Assembly (NCBI RefSeq): GCF_000302455.1
Contig: NZ_AMPO01000003.1
Location: forward strand, 206,237-270,236
Direction: 5' to 3'
DNA: 64,000 nt
DNA from: Methanobacterium formicicum DSM 3637
GTDB taxonomy: Archaea; Methanobacteriota; Methanobacteria; Methanobacteriales; Methanobacteriaceae
Made by a program: the position numbers and the translations under genes. Below are positions 38,088-51,843 of this stretch, one piece after another. The notes under the pieces are model-generated. The model made no database searches, was not told where the DNA came from, and was given only the letters and a program-made list of their open reading frames with translations. Within the stretch, counting starts at the first letter, position 1; every line of letters begins with the position of its first letter.

Positions 38088-39128
38088 TTAATCGACGGCA
38101 TTTTCCCCTCTTTCACTTGTACTAATTCGTATAACGTCTTCTACTGGAGATATGAATAGTTTTTCACTTATATCTTCGTTTTTAATAGCTTCAAGAGCCT
38201 GAATAACATATTCAATTTCTTCCTTTTTGATGACCATCATCATCTCTATTTTTGGAGGCAATTCCAGAGCATAACTACTGCAGCGGTATGTTTCCATTTT
38301 TTCAGTACCATAATTCTGATATTTAATATCTATGATAGTTATATTGGAAAATCCAAATTTTGCAAGGGAATTTTTTACATTATCCAGTTCAATAGGGTGG
38401 AAAAAAAATCTTAATTTGTAAAATTCTGAGTTAAATGAGGATGAAGGTTCCGGATCAGTGGATTCTTCGTATGCTTCATAGATTTCTTTAGATTCACCCA
38501 TTTCTTCTGTTTCGTAGGTTTCTTCAGATTCATATGTTCCTTCGGTTTCGTATATTTCTGTGGTTTCTTCGGATTCTGTGGTTTTTTGAACGGCGTCTGC
38601 TTCCTGGTTTTTTATTGCACTGCTTTTGAGGGATGATTTTTCTCTTTCATATTTATCTATTAGTTTCAATAACATTTTCAGGCCGTCGTTTATCCCAATT
38701 CCATCCTGTGCAATGGTGGGAATACTCAGGACTCCTTCAACGTGGGTATCCATTTCAAATTCACTAAAATCATCTCTATTTGCAAATAAAACATGGGGTA
38801 TGTTTTCACTGGCAATTAAATTAATTATCTCCAGGTCTGTTTCAAAAATACCAATACTGGTCTCTATAAAAACAATCACTCCATCCACTTCTTCAGATAA
38901 TACCTGTTTTATGGACATGAATTCAGGATAGCCCGGTGGATTGAATAAATAATTTTTCCCACCATCAATGAGTATCCTCCGATAATTGATAATTGATAAT
39001 TCGATATTCTTATTCGGGGGGATATTATCATTAAAATAATCTATTATAGTTTCGGAATTGTCCTTAGTAGAATTATAATTGCATAAAATAACGATTTTTT
39101 TATCATTACTATGGGTTTCATTTTCCAA
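38088..39128 (-). CDS. Pseudo-GTPase fused to a PII (GlnB-like) domain
   Basis: A 346-residue three-part protein. Residues 8-160 resemble the neighbouring small GTPase but lack the P-loop (NYNSTKDN replaces GxxxxGK), and the NKxD motif reads NRDD at 117-120. Residues of about 165-232 are an acidic, Glu/Thr/Tyr-rich linker with degenerate TYESEETYETEE units. Residues 237-346 align with PII throughout: HPIELDNVKNSLAKFGFSNITI, T-loop IKYQNYGTEKMETYR, LPPKIEMMMVI, and SPVEDVIRISTSERGENAVD at the C-terminus. The B-loop Gly-Asp-Gly-Lys is reduced to DISEK and one of the ATP-binding Arg is Ser, so ligand binding may be altered. It lies downstream of the GTPase gene. Confidence 0.75.
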   Translation of the reverse strand: MENETHSNDKKIVILCNYNSTKDNSETIIDYFNDNIPPNKNIELSIINYRRILIDGGKNYLFNPPGYPEFMSIKQVLSEEVDGVIVFIETSIGIFETDLEIINLIASENIPHVLFANRDDFSEFEMDTHVEGVLSIPTIAQDGIGINDGLKMLLKLIDKYEREKSSLKSSAIKNQEADAVQKTTESEETTEIYETEGTYESEETYETEEMGESKEIYEAYEESTDPEPSSSFNSEFYKLRFFFHPIELDNVKNSLAKFGFSNITIIDIKYQNYGTEKMETYRCSSYALELPPKIEMMMVIKKEEIEYVIQALEAIKNEDISEKLFISPVEDVIRISTSERGENAVD

Positions 39129-39317
39129 TGCTAATCACCTTAATTTGGATTAACTATTATTTTAAACATTTTTTTAAAGATATATTTAATTTTGTGAGGA
39201 TAATAAATTTTTAATTGGTTATTCAACCTTATTTTAATTGATGTTTGAGTTAACATCGGTTAAACATCTAAAATGTTTAATTATAAAATTGAAAATAAAT
39301 ATAAAAATGTAAAAACA

Positions 39318-39788
39318 TCAACAGCTAACTGCTGTGATCTTGCTGATGTATTCTGGTTCCATTAATTCTAATAATATGTTCAGACCTTCCGAAATCCCTT
39401 TACCTGAAATCGCCTGGGTTGGTATTATAATAGCATCTGGATACTGAGTATAGATGGGAATATCGCTTAAATCTTGTTTATTGGCAAATATGATATAAGG
39501 AACACCCCTTTCTTCCACAAAATCAATCATTTCTTCACAGTTGGGAGTAATCCCCTGAGTATTATCGATTACTATGATTGCCCCGTCCATGTTTTTGGAT
39601 AATATTTCTTTCATAAACTTGAATCTCTCTGCACTAGATGGGCTGAATATTTGAAGCTTTTTAGTGTTTATTGTGGTTTTTCCATAGCTTGCAGCTTCAG
39701 TTTCTATCAAAGTATTGCATACATGTTTCAGAGCAGTCCTTTTACCAGAATCAGAATCTCCCAATACTAAAATTTTTTTAGTTTCCAT
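39318..39788 (-). CDS. Small Ras-like GTPase
   Basis: A 156-residue GTPase of the archaeal Arf/MglA-like type. The P-loop GDSDSGKRT is at residues 10-18, and NKQD (G4) at 103-106 with the SGKG segment (G5-like) further on. The G3 DxxG is not obvious (IFSPSSAERF occupies that place), so hydrolysis may be unusual. ATG 39788 is preferred to an upstream ATG at 39806. The next gene on the same strand contains a degenerate version of the same domain joined to PII, and the two probably work together. Confidence 0.75.
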   Translation of the reverse strand: METKKILVLGDSDSGKRTALKHVCNTLIETEAASYGKTTINTKKLQIFSPSSAERFKFMKEILSKNMDGAIIVIDNTQGITPNCEEMIDFVEERGVPYIIFANKQDLSDIPIYTQYPDAIIIPTQAISGKGISEGLNILLELMEPEYISKITAVSC

Positions 39789-40140
39789 AATATCACTTAC
39801 CAACATTCACCAGATGTAGGAATACGGAATCCTACTTCCGATCATAAGTTTGGATTTTTTTACTTATAAACTTATCCAAAACATTCATTCAAAATTTTCA
39901 GAAAAAATTCACAATATGACCAATGAAATAGTTGTATTCCTTGAAATTTTCAAGTAGTGCAGGTTTTATGATATTTTTTTGGGATTTAAGGAATTATAAT
40001 AATGTCCTGAACTACTGTAGTGTAACCAGTGTTGAAGGTTATGTTACTATTGGATGGGGCTGATAGTTACTATTGGATCTGAGTGAAATTTTTAGTTATC
40101 TAGGGATAAATAGAAAATAAAAAAAGTTAGAAAGGATTTT

Positions 40141-40168
40141 AAAAGGGTATATTCAGTAATATCCTTTT
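40141..40168 (-). terminator. Hairpin after GMP synthase subunit B
   Basis: AAAAGG+ATATT (40141-40153, with a two-base GT bulge) pairs with AATAT+CCTTTT (40158-40168) around a four-base loop. It lies 10 bases beyond the guaAB stop on the minus strand and is followed by T-rich sequence. The rest of the 39789-40140 gap is AT-rich, with a small GTTACTATTGGAT duplication near 40042-40080 and no gene. Confidence 0.6.
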
Positions 40169-40178
40169 TTCAATGGAT

Positions 40179-41105
40179 TTAAGCAAGTTCAATAGTGCTT
40201 GGAGGTTTATCACTCACTGAAAGAGATACATGGGTGACTTCTGGAATCTCCGCTGTTATCCTACGGGACATTGTCTTAACCATTTCCCAGGGTAATTCAG
40301 GAACATCTGCAGTCATGGCATCCAATGATTCTACCATTCTTAGTACAACCAGGTATCCATAGTCTCTAATGTCCCCTTTAACTCCAGTCACCTTAGTATC
40401 AGTTAAAACTGCGAAATATTGCCATAAAGTTTTATCAAGGCCCACTTTTTGCACTTCTTCCTCGACAATGGCGTTGGCCTTGCGGCATATTTCTATTCTT
40501 TTGGGGGTTATTTTCCCTGCAATACGCACAGCTAGACCCGGGCCAGGGTAAGGTTGCCGGTTCACCATCTCAGCAGGTAAACCCATTTCGGCTCCAATAA
40601 TTCTTACTTCATCTTTATAAAGTTCCCTGATGGGTTCCACAAGCTCTAAAACCATTCCATGGGGAAGAGCAACGTTGTGATGGGATTTGATATCACCCTG
40701 GCTTTCGATCCAGTCAGGGGCAATGGTGCCCTGCACCAGAAACTCAGCACCTACTTTCTCTGCTTCCCTTTCAAAGACCCTTATGAACACTTCACCAATG
40801 ATCTTTCGCTTCTCTTCAGGGTCTTCTACTCCTTCCAGTTTACCCAGAAACTCTTCACTGGCATTGATGTACTTCAAGTTGAGCCTGCTCTGGAAAGTAT
40901 TTTGAACGTAATCTGCTTCTCCTTCCCTTAAAAGCCCATGATCCACAAACACGGCGGTTAAATTTTTGCCAATGGCATTTGAAACCAGAACTGATGCCAC
41001 AGAACTATCAACACCACCAGAAAGTGCGATTATAGCTTTTTTATCCCCAATGGCATTTTTTATAGTATCTATTGTTTCTTGAATAAAAGAAGACGGATCT
41101 AACAT
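40179..41105 (-). CDS. guaAB: GMP synthase subunit B (ATP-pyrophosphatase)
   Basis: A 308-residue synthetase half of the split archaeal GMP synthase, which aminates XMP using ammonia delivered by subunit A. The PP-loop IIALSGGVDSSVASVL lies near residue 30, FVDHGLLREGE follows, and NRQPYPGPGLAVRI with the C-terminal VSDKPPSTIE closes the dimerisation domain. The ATG at 41105 is chosen because AGGTTGAT lies eight bases upstream. The glutaminase subunit is 186 bases upstream on the same strand. Confidence 0.96.
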   Translation of the reverse strand: MLDPSSFIQETIDTIKNAIGDKKAIIALSGGVDSSVASVLVSNAIGKNLTAVFVDHGLLREGEADYVQNTFQSRLNLKYINASEEFLGKLEGVEDPEEKRKIIGEVFIRVFEREAEKVGAEFLVQGTIAPDWIESQGDIKSHHNVALPHGMVLELVEPIRELYKDEVRIIGAEMGLPAEMVNRQPYPGPGLAVRIAGKITPKRIEICRKANAIVEEEVQKVGLDKTLWQYFAVLTDTKVTGVKGDIRDYGYLVVLRMVESLDAMTADVPELPWEMVKTMSRRITAEIPEVTHVSLSVSDKPPSTIELA

Positions 41106-41291
41106 GTTTATCAACCTGTAATGCTTTTTTTGATTAAATAACCCCTAAAAATTCTTTAATCAGTTTAATATCTTTAATCTATTTATATGGTGATCTTTTT
41201 TTTCAATGATTATTTATTTTCCATTGGAATTTTAATCCTTTCCAAGAAAATCTTAACCCTTCACAATGTAATAATCATTTGCAATGTAATT

Positions 41292-41863
<572 letters not shown>

Positions 41864-42059
41864 TAATTATCCTCTTATCTTATTTCCTTAAGTTATTCCT
41901 TTATTAATCCTCATTATCATTAATTCTATTTTTTTAATTCTATTTTCTCCACTTTACAATATGGAGTATATCCACTAACTATTTTATTAATTCCGCCCTT
42001 TTAGGGCTTGTAATTCTTATATGCAAATATTTTTATGTTAAAATGGTATAAGAATAAAT

Positions 42060-42200
42060 ATGGAACTTCGAGACATTCTACTCATACTGGTGGCTCTGGT
42101 GCTGGCAGTGGTTTTCTTCTATGTATTCATATGGTTGCTTCCAGTTATAATTATACTGGTGATAGCCTATATCATATATATATTTTTGAAGGGATCCTGA
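42060..42200 (+). CDS. 46-residue hydrophobic membrane peptide
   Basis: The frame MELRDILLILVALVLAVVFF continues through VIIILVIAYIIYIF to LKGS, giving two membrane segments of about 15-18 residues with one Pro between and a positive end. It is too short for most annotation programs. It begins 15-20 bases after a TATA-like stretch (GGTATAAGAATAAATATG), so the mRNA could be nearly leaderless. The function is unknown; it is divergent from guaAA and precedes the DUF2124 gene by 120 bases. Confidence 0.6.
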   Translation: MELRDILLILVALVLAVVFFYVFIWLLPVIIILVIAYIIYIFLKGS

Positions 42201-42320
42201 GAGTATAATGAGCATTTGACTTTTAATGTTCTTAAATTTTAGAATTCCCCTAGTTTAAACTTTTTATTAATTTTTTAAGCATTTGAATATTTTTTTTTAA
42301 GATAGAATATCGGTGATATA

Positions 42321-42785
42321 ATGAGAGAAACAGAAAAGTTCAGAGGATTAAACGGCAACCTGATGGCTTTCAAGAGGGAAGTAGAGGGTGCACAAAAGGT
42401 TACTTTTGCAGGAATTCCCGGTGTTTGCAGTCCATTTGCAGAATTATTTGCCCATGTAATCAGAGATAAGGAATCAGTTTTCATACCCCGAACTGATATA
42501 GCCAGTGCCAGGAAATTAGAACGCACACCACTGGGCATGCAGTTTACAGAAGAAGCAGATCCACATAGTAATGTAGTAGCTCTTATGGGGGGACTTTCCC
42601 TGCCACAGTATGAAGTAGATGTGGCTGATGTTAAAAAGATGATCAACGATATCCTGGAACCAGGTGGAAAGCTCCTTGGCCTGTGTTACATGAACATGTT
42701 CGAAGACGCAGGTTGGGATGAAAAAATTGATTTTGACTGTATTATTAACGGTATTTTGACTGGAGAGGTTTATAAAAAGGATTAA
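42321..42785 (+). CDS. DUF2124-like conserved methanogen protein
   Basis: A 154-residue soluble protein with no catalytic motif that I recognise. KVTFAGIPGVCSPFAELFAHVI, PLGMQFTEEADPHSNVVALMGGLSLP and a C-terminal GLCYMNMFEDAGWDEKIDFDCIINGIL suggest an alpha/beta fold that resembles DUF2124, found in methanogens. The two conserved Cys may matter. It starts with GGTGATATAATG, a clear ribosome site, and is 104 bases before the DUF447 gene on the same strand. Confidence 0.6.
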   Translation: MRETEKFRGLNGNLMAFKREVEGAQKVTFAGIPGVCSPFAELFAHVIRDKESVFIPRTDIASARKLERTPLGMQFTEEADPHSNVVALMGGLSLPQYEVDVADVKKMINDILEPGGKLLGLCYMNMFEDAGWDEKIDFDCIINGILTGEVYKKD

Positions 42786-42889
42786 ACCAATTAAAAGTCT
42801 CCAAATTCAGGTGTAATAAAATTGACTAATGAATGAATTAAATTAATGAATTAAGGTATGATTTAACAACTTTCAGGGCTGGTTAAACA

Positions 42890-43504
42890 ATGTTGGATCT
42901 GTATTCTGTGGGCATGGAACGTGGCCTCCTTTATGAGACTATAGTTACCACCCGAAACCCGGATGGAACTCCAAATGCTGCACCTATCGGTGTTATCTGT
43001 AAAGAAGCCCATGAGGTTGTTGTTTACCTTCACCAGGGATCCAGGACATTCGACAATGTGAGGCGTGAGAAACGTTTCTGTGTGAACATACTCAGGGATC
43101 CAATGATTTTTGTTGAAGCAACCATAGGAAACTTGGACCCTGCAAAATTCCAGACTCCGGGTCAGGATTTCAGTATCAAAGGGGCAGAAGCTTTTTTCTC
43201 TGTAGAGGTAACCAGTGAAAAACTGGTGCAACGTGAAGATCACATGGGCACTTCAACTTTAAATGTGGTGAGGGCCAGGGTTCAGGATGTGATTAAAAAC
43301 CAGGAACACGTTAATCCATTAAATAGGGCTATTTATGGAATAATTGAGGCCCTGGTGTATCTTAGTCGGATAGATATTGTTTCTGAAGACGAGAGGAAAT
43401 CATATCTGGAGAAGTTAAGTGAAACATCCCGGGTAGTAAATAAGGTGGGTTCAGAGGACCATAAAAAAGCCATGAAGAAGATTTTAGAATTCCTTGAAAA
43501 GTAA
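42890..43504 (+). CDS. DUF447 flavin-binding split-barrel protein
   Basis: A 204-residue protein of the archaeal DUF447 family. ETIVTTRNPDGTPNAAPIGVICK and VVYLHQGSRTFDNVRREKRFCVNIL match the FMN-binding split barrel seen in flavin reductase-like proteins, and the C-terminal third is helical. It probably binds FMN; the substrate is unknown. It may form a short operon with the DUF2124-like gene just upstream. Confidence 0.75.
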   Translation: MLDLYSVGMERGLLYETIVTTRNPDGTPNAAPIGVICKEAHEVVVYLHQGSRTFDNVRREKRFCVNILRDPMIFVEATIGNLDPAKFQTPGQDFSIKGAEAFFSVEVTSEKLVQREDHMGTSTLNVVRARVQDVIKNQEHVNPLNRAIYGIIEALVYLSRIDIVSEDERKSYLEKLSETSRVVNKVGSEDHKKAMKKILEFLEK

Positions 43505-43585
43505 ATTTGAATAATTGTATTCATGGAATAATTTTATTCTTGATTAATGTTATTCATAATTAAAACCTAATAATAAAACTTTTTT

Positions 43586-44464
43586 CTAAAAATAAAACTC
43601 TTTTCGCCTTGCTTCTAATAGATAAGGTTCTTTACCCAGAAGTTCCGATGCTACCAGTACCTCGCCTTTTGATTCTTCCTTAACTGTTTTTATAAAGTCA
43701 AAACAGCGAAGATCCCTTAAAAGATGATGATCAACTACCACTCTGGGGATTTTCCTGGCAATTTCAATTAAGTTCTTCTGTGCACGTACAATATCTCTCT
43801 TTTCAAGGATGAAACCCTCCAAATAGATGGGTGGACCACTTAAAATCAGAGTATCCGGGTTTTCATTAAGTATGAGTTCTCGGGCAGCATCCCCCATAGG
43901 TCCCTGCACATCTGATGCGTGCATTAACTTCTGATTCTCCCATTCTATGGTGGCGGTTATAACAAAACCCACACGACTGCCCTCTGCACCATGGGGAAGT
44001 GCTTTTGAAAATTTGAAAAGAGTATCTCCTACCTCAAATGAATTATCATCTGCATAATGGATGTCCCGAGTCCCTAAGTGTTTCAAATTATTTAAAAGAT
44101 CTCTGGCTCTTTTCTGCTGGTTTTTATTTATATTTTCGGTGGGATGTTTAATAAACAGCTTTTTGTTCCGGTACATTTCCTCAGCATAACGGGGTGATGA
44201 GTCCAGATATCTTCCCAAACTAAATGGAGTGAAATGATCGTGATGGTAATGGCTGATGGTCAGGATGTTTGCTTTTTTAGCGTATTCCTGTACTCTTGCC
44301 CTGGTCTCATGTAATGCATCGAATTCATCCTTCCATGGTGGGAATCCGAACCTTTTAGGGGCGATGGATGTACCAGGGTCAATCAGTATCTTCAGATCAG
44401 TCTCTACGAATGTGGCCATGGAACGGACACCCATACTCTCAAAGGCCAGAGGTATAATCTTCAC
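43586..44464 (-). CDS. Metallo-beta-lactamase-fold protein, UPF0282
   Basis: A 292-residue MBL-fold hydrolase. The metal-binding TISHYHHDHFTP is at about residue 70, further ligands lie in ALPHGAEGSR, MHASDVQGP and VVDHHLLRD near the C-terminus, all matching UPF0282. N-terminal LAFESMGVRSMATFVET is typical of the family. The substrate is unknown. It lies 69 bases after the adenine deaminase gene in the same orientation and may be cotranscribed. Confidence 0.85.
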   Translation of the reverse strand: MKIIPLAFESMGVRSMATFVETDLKILIDPGTSIAPKRFGFPPWKDEFDALHETRARVQEYAKKANILTISHYHHDHFTPFSLGRYLDSSPRYAEEMYRNKKLFIKHPTENINKNQQKRARDLLNNLKHLGTRDIHYADDNSFEVGDTLFKFSKALPHGAEGSRVGFVITATIEWENQKLMHASDVQGPMGDAARELILNENPDTLILSGPPIYLEGFILEKRDIVRAQKNLIEIARKIPRVVVDHHLLRDLRCFDFIKTVKEESKGEVLVASELLGKEPYLLEARRKEFYF

Positions 44465-44533
44465 TCAAAAACTCCCATTTTTAGAATTCATTTCACATAT
44501 ACTCAAGTTTTACAGATATAAAATAATTAAAAC

Positions 44534-46369
<1,836 letters not shown>

Positions 46370-46511
46370 TTACATCCACTCACAGCCCAATCAGTCCATG
46401 TCAAAGATAATTTATCTGGATTATATATTTATCTGGATTATATTAATTCCTTGATATGTTTAATTTTCCCAATAGGTATGTTTAATTTCGAAATAAAGGA
46501 ATAGGGGATTT

Positions 46512-47744
<1,233 letters not shown>

Positions 47745-48031
47745 AATAATCCTCCTATTTCAATCCAAGCCAAGGGATTTTTAAATGATTTAATAATATT
47801 GAATACCCCTGGAACACGTTTTACACTTGTGTTAAATTTGATAAATTCTAAACATCTCTAGTTTTGATGGGATATCTATAAATAATTATACAAAAAAAAT
47901 ATTCTGGAATAATCAGTTTCATATCTCTGGAAACAACCGTTATCTGTAAAGGGTTTATTTTTAAATGGTTATTTTAAAAAATTTTCTATTAAAAAAAGTT
48001 TAATGGGTTCCAGAAATGATTTTAAAAAGAT

Positions 48032-48922
48032 TCACTGCAAAAACAGGAAGTCTAAAATTGTTTTGGCGGCATTGATTGACGTGATATCTCCAATGGAGTT
48101 TGATGAAACCTCAACTACATCCAAACCAATGACTTCCTTTCCTTCCAGGGAAAAGATAAGTCTCTCCAGATCACGCGGTTCCAGTCCTCCTGGTGTGGGA
48201 GTACCAACACTGGGAGCATAAGATGGATCAAGCACGTCCATATCCACAGTTACATAAACCGGACCCTTTATCTGGTGGATGATCTTTTCCATCCCCTGTA
48301 TATCTTCTTTTATCTCGGGAGGAGTGTAGTAATCAATTCCTTCATCCTGAGCAAATTCTGTTTCCGATTGGGAAGCAGACCGGATTCCCATCTGAATCAT
48401 ATGTCCTGGTTTAAGATCATGTATACGTCGCATAACCGTGGCATGGGAAAACTTTTCCCCCATATAATCGTCCCTGAGGTCCATATGGGCATCAAAATGG
48501 AGAATAGTAACCTCCTGCATATCCAGGGTCCCGGTTTTGCTAAAGGATTTTACAACACCATAACTTATGCTGTGTTCCCCTCCAATGGTTATGGGGGTAG
48601 TTCCTTCCTCTAAAAGGGAGGATATAACAGATTCCAGATTTAAACAGGTTTTATTAAAGTTTCCAGGAACAGATTCCAGGTTTCCAATATCCTGGACAGT
48701 TGTGTTAAGAATTTTATTTAAAAATATGTTGTATTTTTCAAAATTATAGGAGGCCTCCCTTACAAAAAGGGGGCCGTATCTTGCCCCGGCTTGGTATGTG
48801 GTGGTGCTGTCAAAGGGCACCCCTAAAATACCAAAAGAGGGTTTATCTTCATTTAGATCGGAGTACTCACACTCCGTCTGGGAAAAAGCGAATTTAAGAG
48901 GATTTTCAGTGTATAAATGCAT
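48032..48922 (-). CDS. speB: Agmatinase SpeB
   Basis: A 296-residue ureohydrolase that splits agmatine into putrescine and urea. The Mn2+ ligands are in IGGEHSIS, LHFDAHMDLRDDY and VTVDMDVLDPSYAP. FDSTTTYQAGARYGP at the N-terminus is typical of agmatinases. It is 51 bases after the aIF5A gene, same strand. Arginine decarboxylase, the enzyme supplying agmatine, is divergent just upstream, so the polyamine route is local. Confidence 0.93.
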   Translation of the reverse strand: MHLYTENPLKFAFSQTECEYSDLNEDKPSFGILGVPFDSTTTYQAGARYGPLFVREASYNFEKYNIFLNKILNTTVQDIGNLESVPGNFNKTCLNLESVISSLLEEGTTPITIGGEHSISYGVVKSFSKTGTLDMQEVTILHFDAHMDLRDDYMGEKFSHATVMRRIHDLKPGHMIQMGIRSASQSETEFAQDEGIDYYTPPEIKEDIQGMEKIIHQIKGPVYVTVDMDVLDPSYAPSVGTPTPGGLEPRDLERLIFSLEGKEVIGLDVVEVSSNSIGDITSINAAKTILDFLFLQ

Positions 48923-48973
48923 TTACCCAAATCCTCATTAAATTATTAAAATTAATCTTACCTCTCATGGAAT

Positions 48974-49363
<390 letters not shown>

Positions 49364-49583
49364 GCTATTTACCTCCGTATTATACGTATAAACTTCAGAT
49401 CCAATGTGTGGGATCCATAAATTTTTAGAACCTAAGAAATAGAATCTATATATGATTAATATAACTCTGCTACTAATAACTCTGCTTGCAGGTATAAATA
49501 TATTTATAGATACCTCTCTCTGATATAGAAATGCCTATATTTTTTCCCTATTTAAATTTTTAAGTGAATTTTGAGTGATAATG

Positions 49584-50027
49584 ATGAAAGTTTCAATAAC
49601 CTCAGGAAGATCAGAAGGACCCAGCAGACTAAACGCCTTTGATAATGCCCTTTTAGATGCAGGCATTGGTGACGTGAACCTCATAACCGTATCCAGTATA
49701 CTCCCTAAAGACACCCAGATAGTAGAACTTCCTCACATCCAGGAAGGTAAAATGGTAAATTGTGTACTGGCCTGTGCACATTCAGACCAGCCAGGGGATT
49801 TAATAACCGCTGCAGTGGCAGTGGCTACTTCAGATGATTTTGGATGTGTGGTGGAACACTCCGGAGTGAACCAGGACCCAGAAAAAATCAAAGAAGAAGC
49901 AGAAACCATGGTAAGGTACATGATGAAGGTGAGGGATCTTACCATCAGGGAAATTATCATAGTAAATGAAAGTCATAAAGTTAAAGAGGAAGGAGTGGCA
50001 CTGGCTGCCGTGGTGTACCTGGAGTGA
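49584..50027 (+). CDS. pdaD: Pyruvoyl-dependent arginine decarboxylase PdaD
   Basis: A 147-residue self-cleaving decarboxylase making agmatine and CO2. Cleavage occurs between the serines of VSSILPKD (Ser37/Ser38), making the pyruvoyl group. TSGRSEGPSRLNAFDNAL and ACAHSDQPGDLITAAVAV are family signatures. ATG 49584 is chosen, since GAGTGAT precedes it by five bases; a tandem ATG at 49581 and GTG at 49575 are less likely. It is divergent from aIF5A/speB across about 210 bases. Confidence 0.93.
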   Translation: MKVSITSGRSEGPSRLNAFDNALLDAGIGDVNLITVSSILPKDTQIVELPHIQEGKMVNCVLACAHSDQPGDLITAAVAVATSDDFGCVVEHSGVNQDPEKIKEEAETMVRYMMKVRDLTIREIIIVNESHKVKEEGVALAAVVYLE

Positions 50028-50167
50028 TCCAGTAATGTAAATTAATAAATTAGACATTACTTGGCGATCTAGCTAAGACATTCTTGGCGATCTATAAGCT
50101 AATTAAAATATGAATAATGCAGATATCATCATATATTAACTATCAAGGCCTGTAGGAGGAGAATATC

Positions 50168-51006
50168 ATGAATGGAGAAGATCAAGAATTTTGGGGCGAA
50201 GTCTGCCAGGATTTAATTGAAGAATCTCAAAGGGCAATATCCCCTCTTATAGGATCCCCCAAAGGAGGGGAAATAGTTAAAATGGGGGCTGATGGAACTC
50301 CTACCACTCTCATTGACCAGGTGGCCGAGAATAAGGTCATGGAAATTCTAAAAGGAGTTGAAAGGCCTTTAACCCTTATCAGCGAAGAAATTGGTGAAGT
50401 AAGGATTGGTAATGGTCCTTCTGAGGCCATAATGGTGGTGGACCCCCTGGATGGTACCAGTAATGCGGTGAAGAACATACCTGCCTATGGTATATCCGTG
50501 GCAGTAGCACCCATTCCACCAGACAAAGAAGGTCCTCTCACTATTCAAGATATCCAGATGGGTGTGGTGAAAAACTACGCTACAGATGATATATACAGTG
50601 CAGTTAAAGGTAAAGGAGCATTTCTCAATGGGAATGATCTAATTCCTTCCATTAAGGAGGATTTATCACAGATATCTCTGGGTGCTTACGTTTACAGAAT
50701 GGACATGGGAAAAATAGAAATTCTATGCAAAAGTGTCAGAAGAATGCGAATTTTAGGGGCAGTGGCAATAGAACTTGCCTACGTTGCTGATGGTACCTAT
50801 GATGCCTTTGTTGATGTGAGAAATAATCTGCGGATGGTTGATATTGCCGCAGCCAAGCTCATCCTGGAAGAAAGTGGGGGAAAGGTAACAGATTCTAATG
50901 GGGGTCTCCTTAATGGAAGATTAAACGTTCTGGAGAAAACTTCTATCATAGCTACCTGTAATGCAGTTATTCATGGAAAAATAAGGGAGATACTGGAGGG
51001 GATTTA

Positions 51007-51007
<1 letters not shown>
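50168..51007 (+). CDS. Inositol monophosphatase/fructose-1,6-bisphosphatase family protein
   Basis: A 279-residue Mg2+-dependent phosphatase of the archaeal bifunctional IMPase/FBPase type. LISEEIGE provides the Glu pair, VVDPLDGTSNAVKNIP the metal DPLDGT core, and LRMVDIAAAKLILEESGG the C-terminal Asp site. GGAGGAG precedes the ATG. It overlaps the NAD kinase start by one base (TAATG), so the two are cotranslated; this pair is fused in some archaea. Confidence 0.9.
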
Positions 51008-51843
<836 letters not shown>

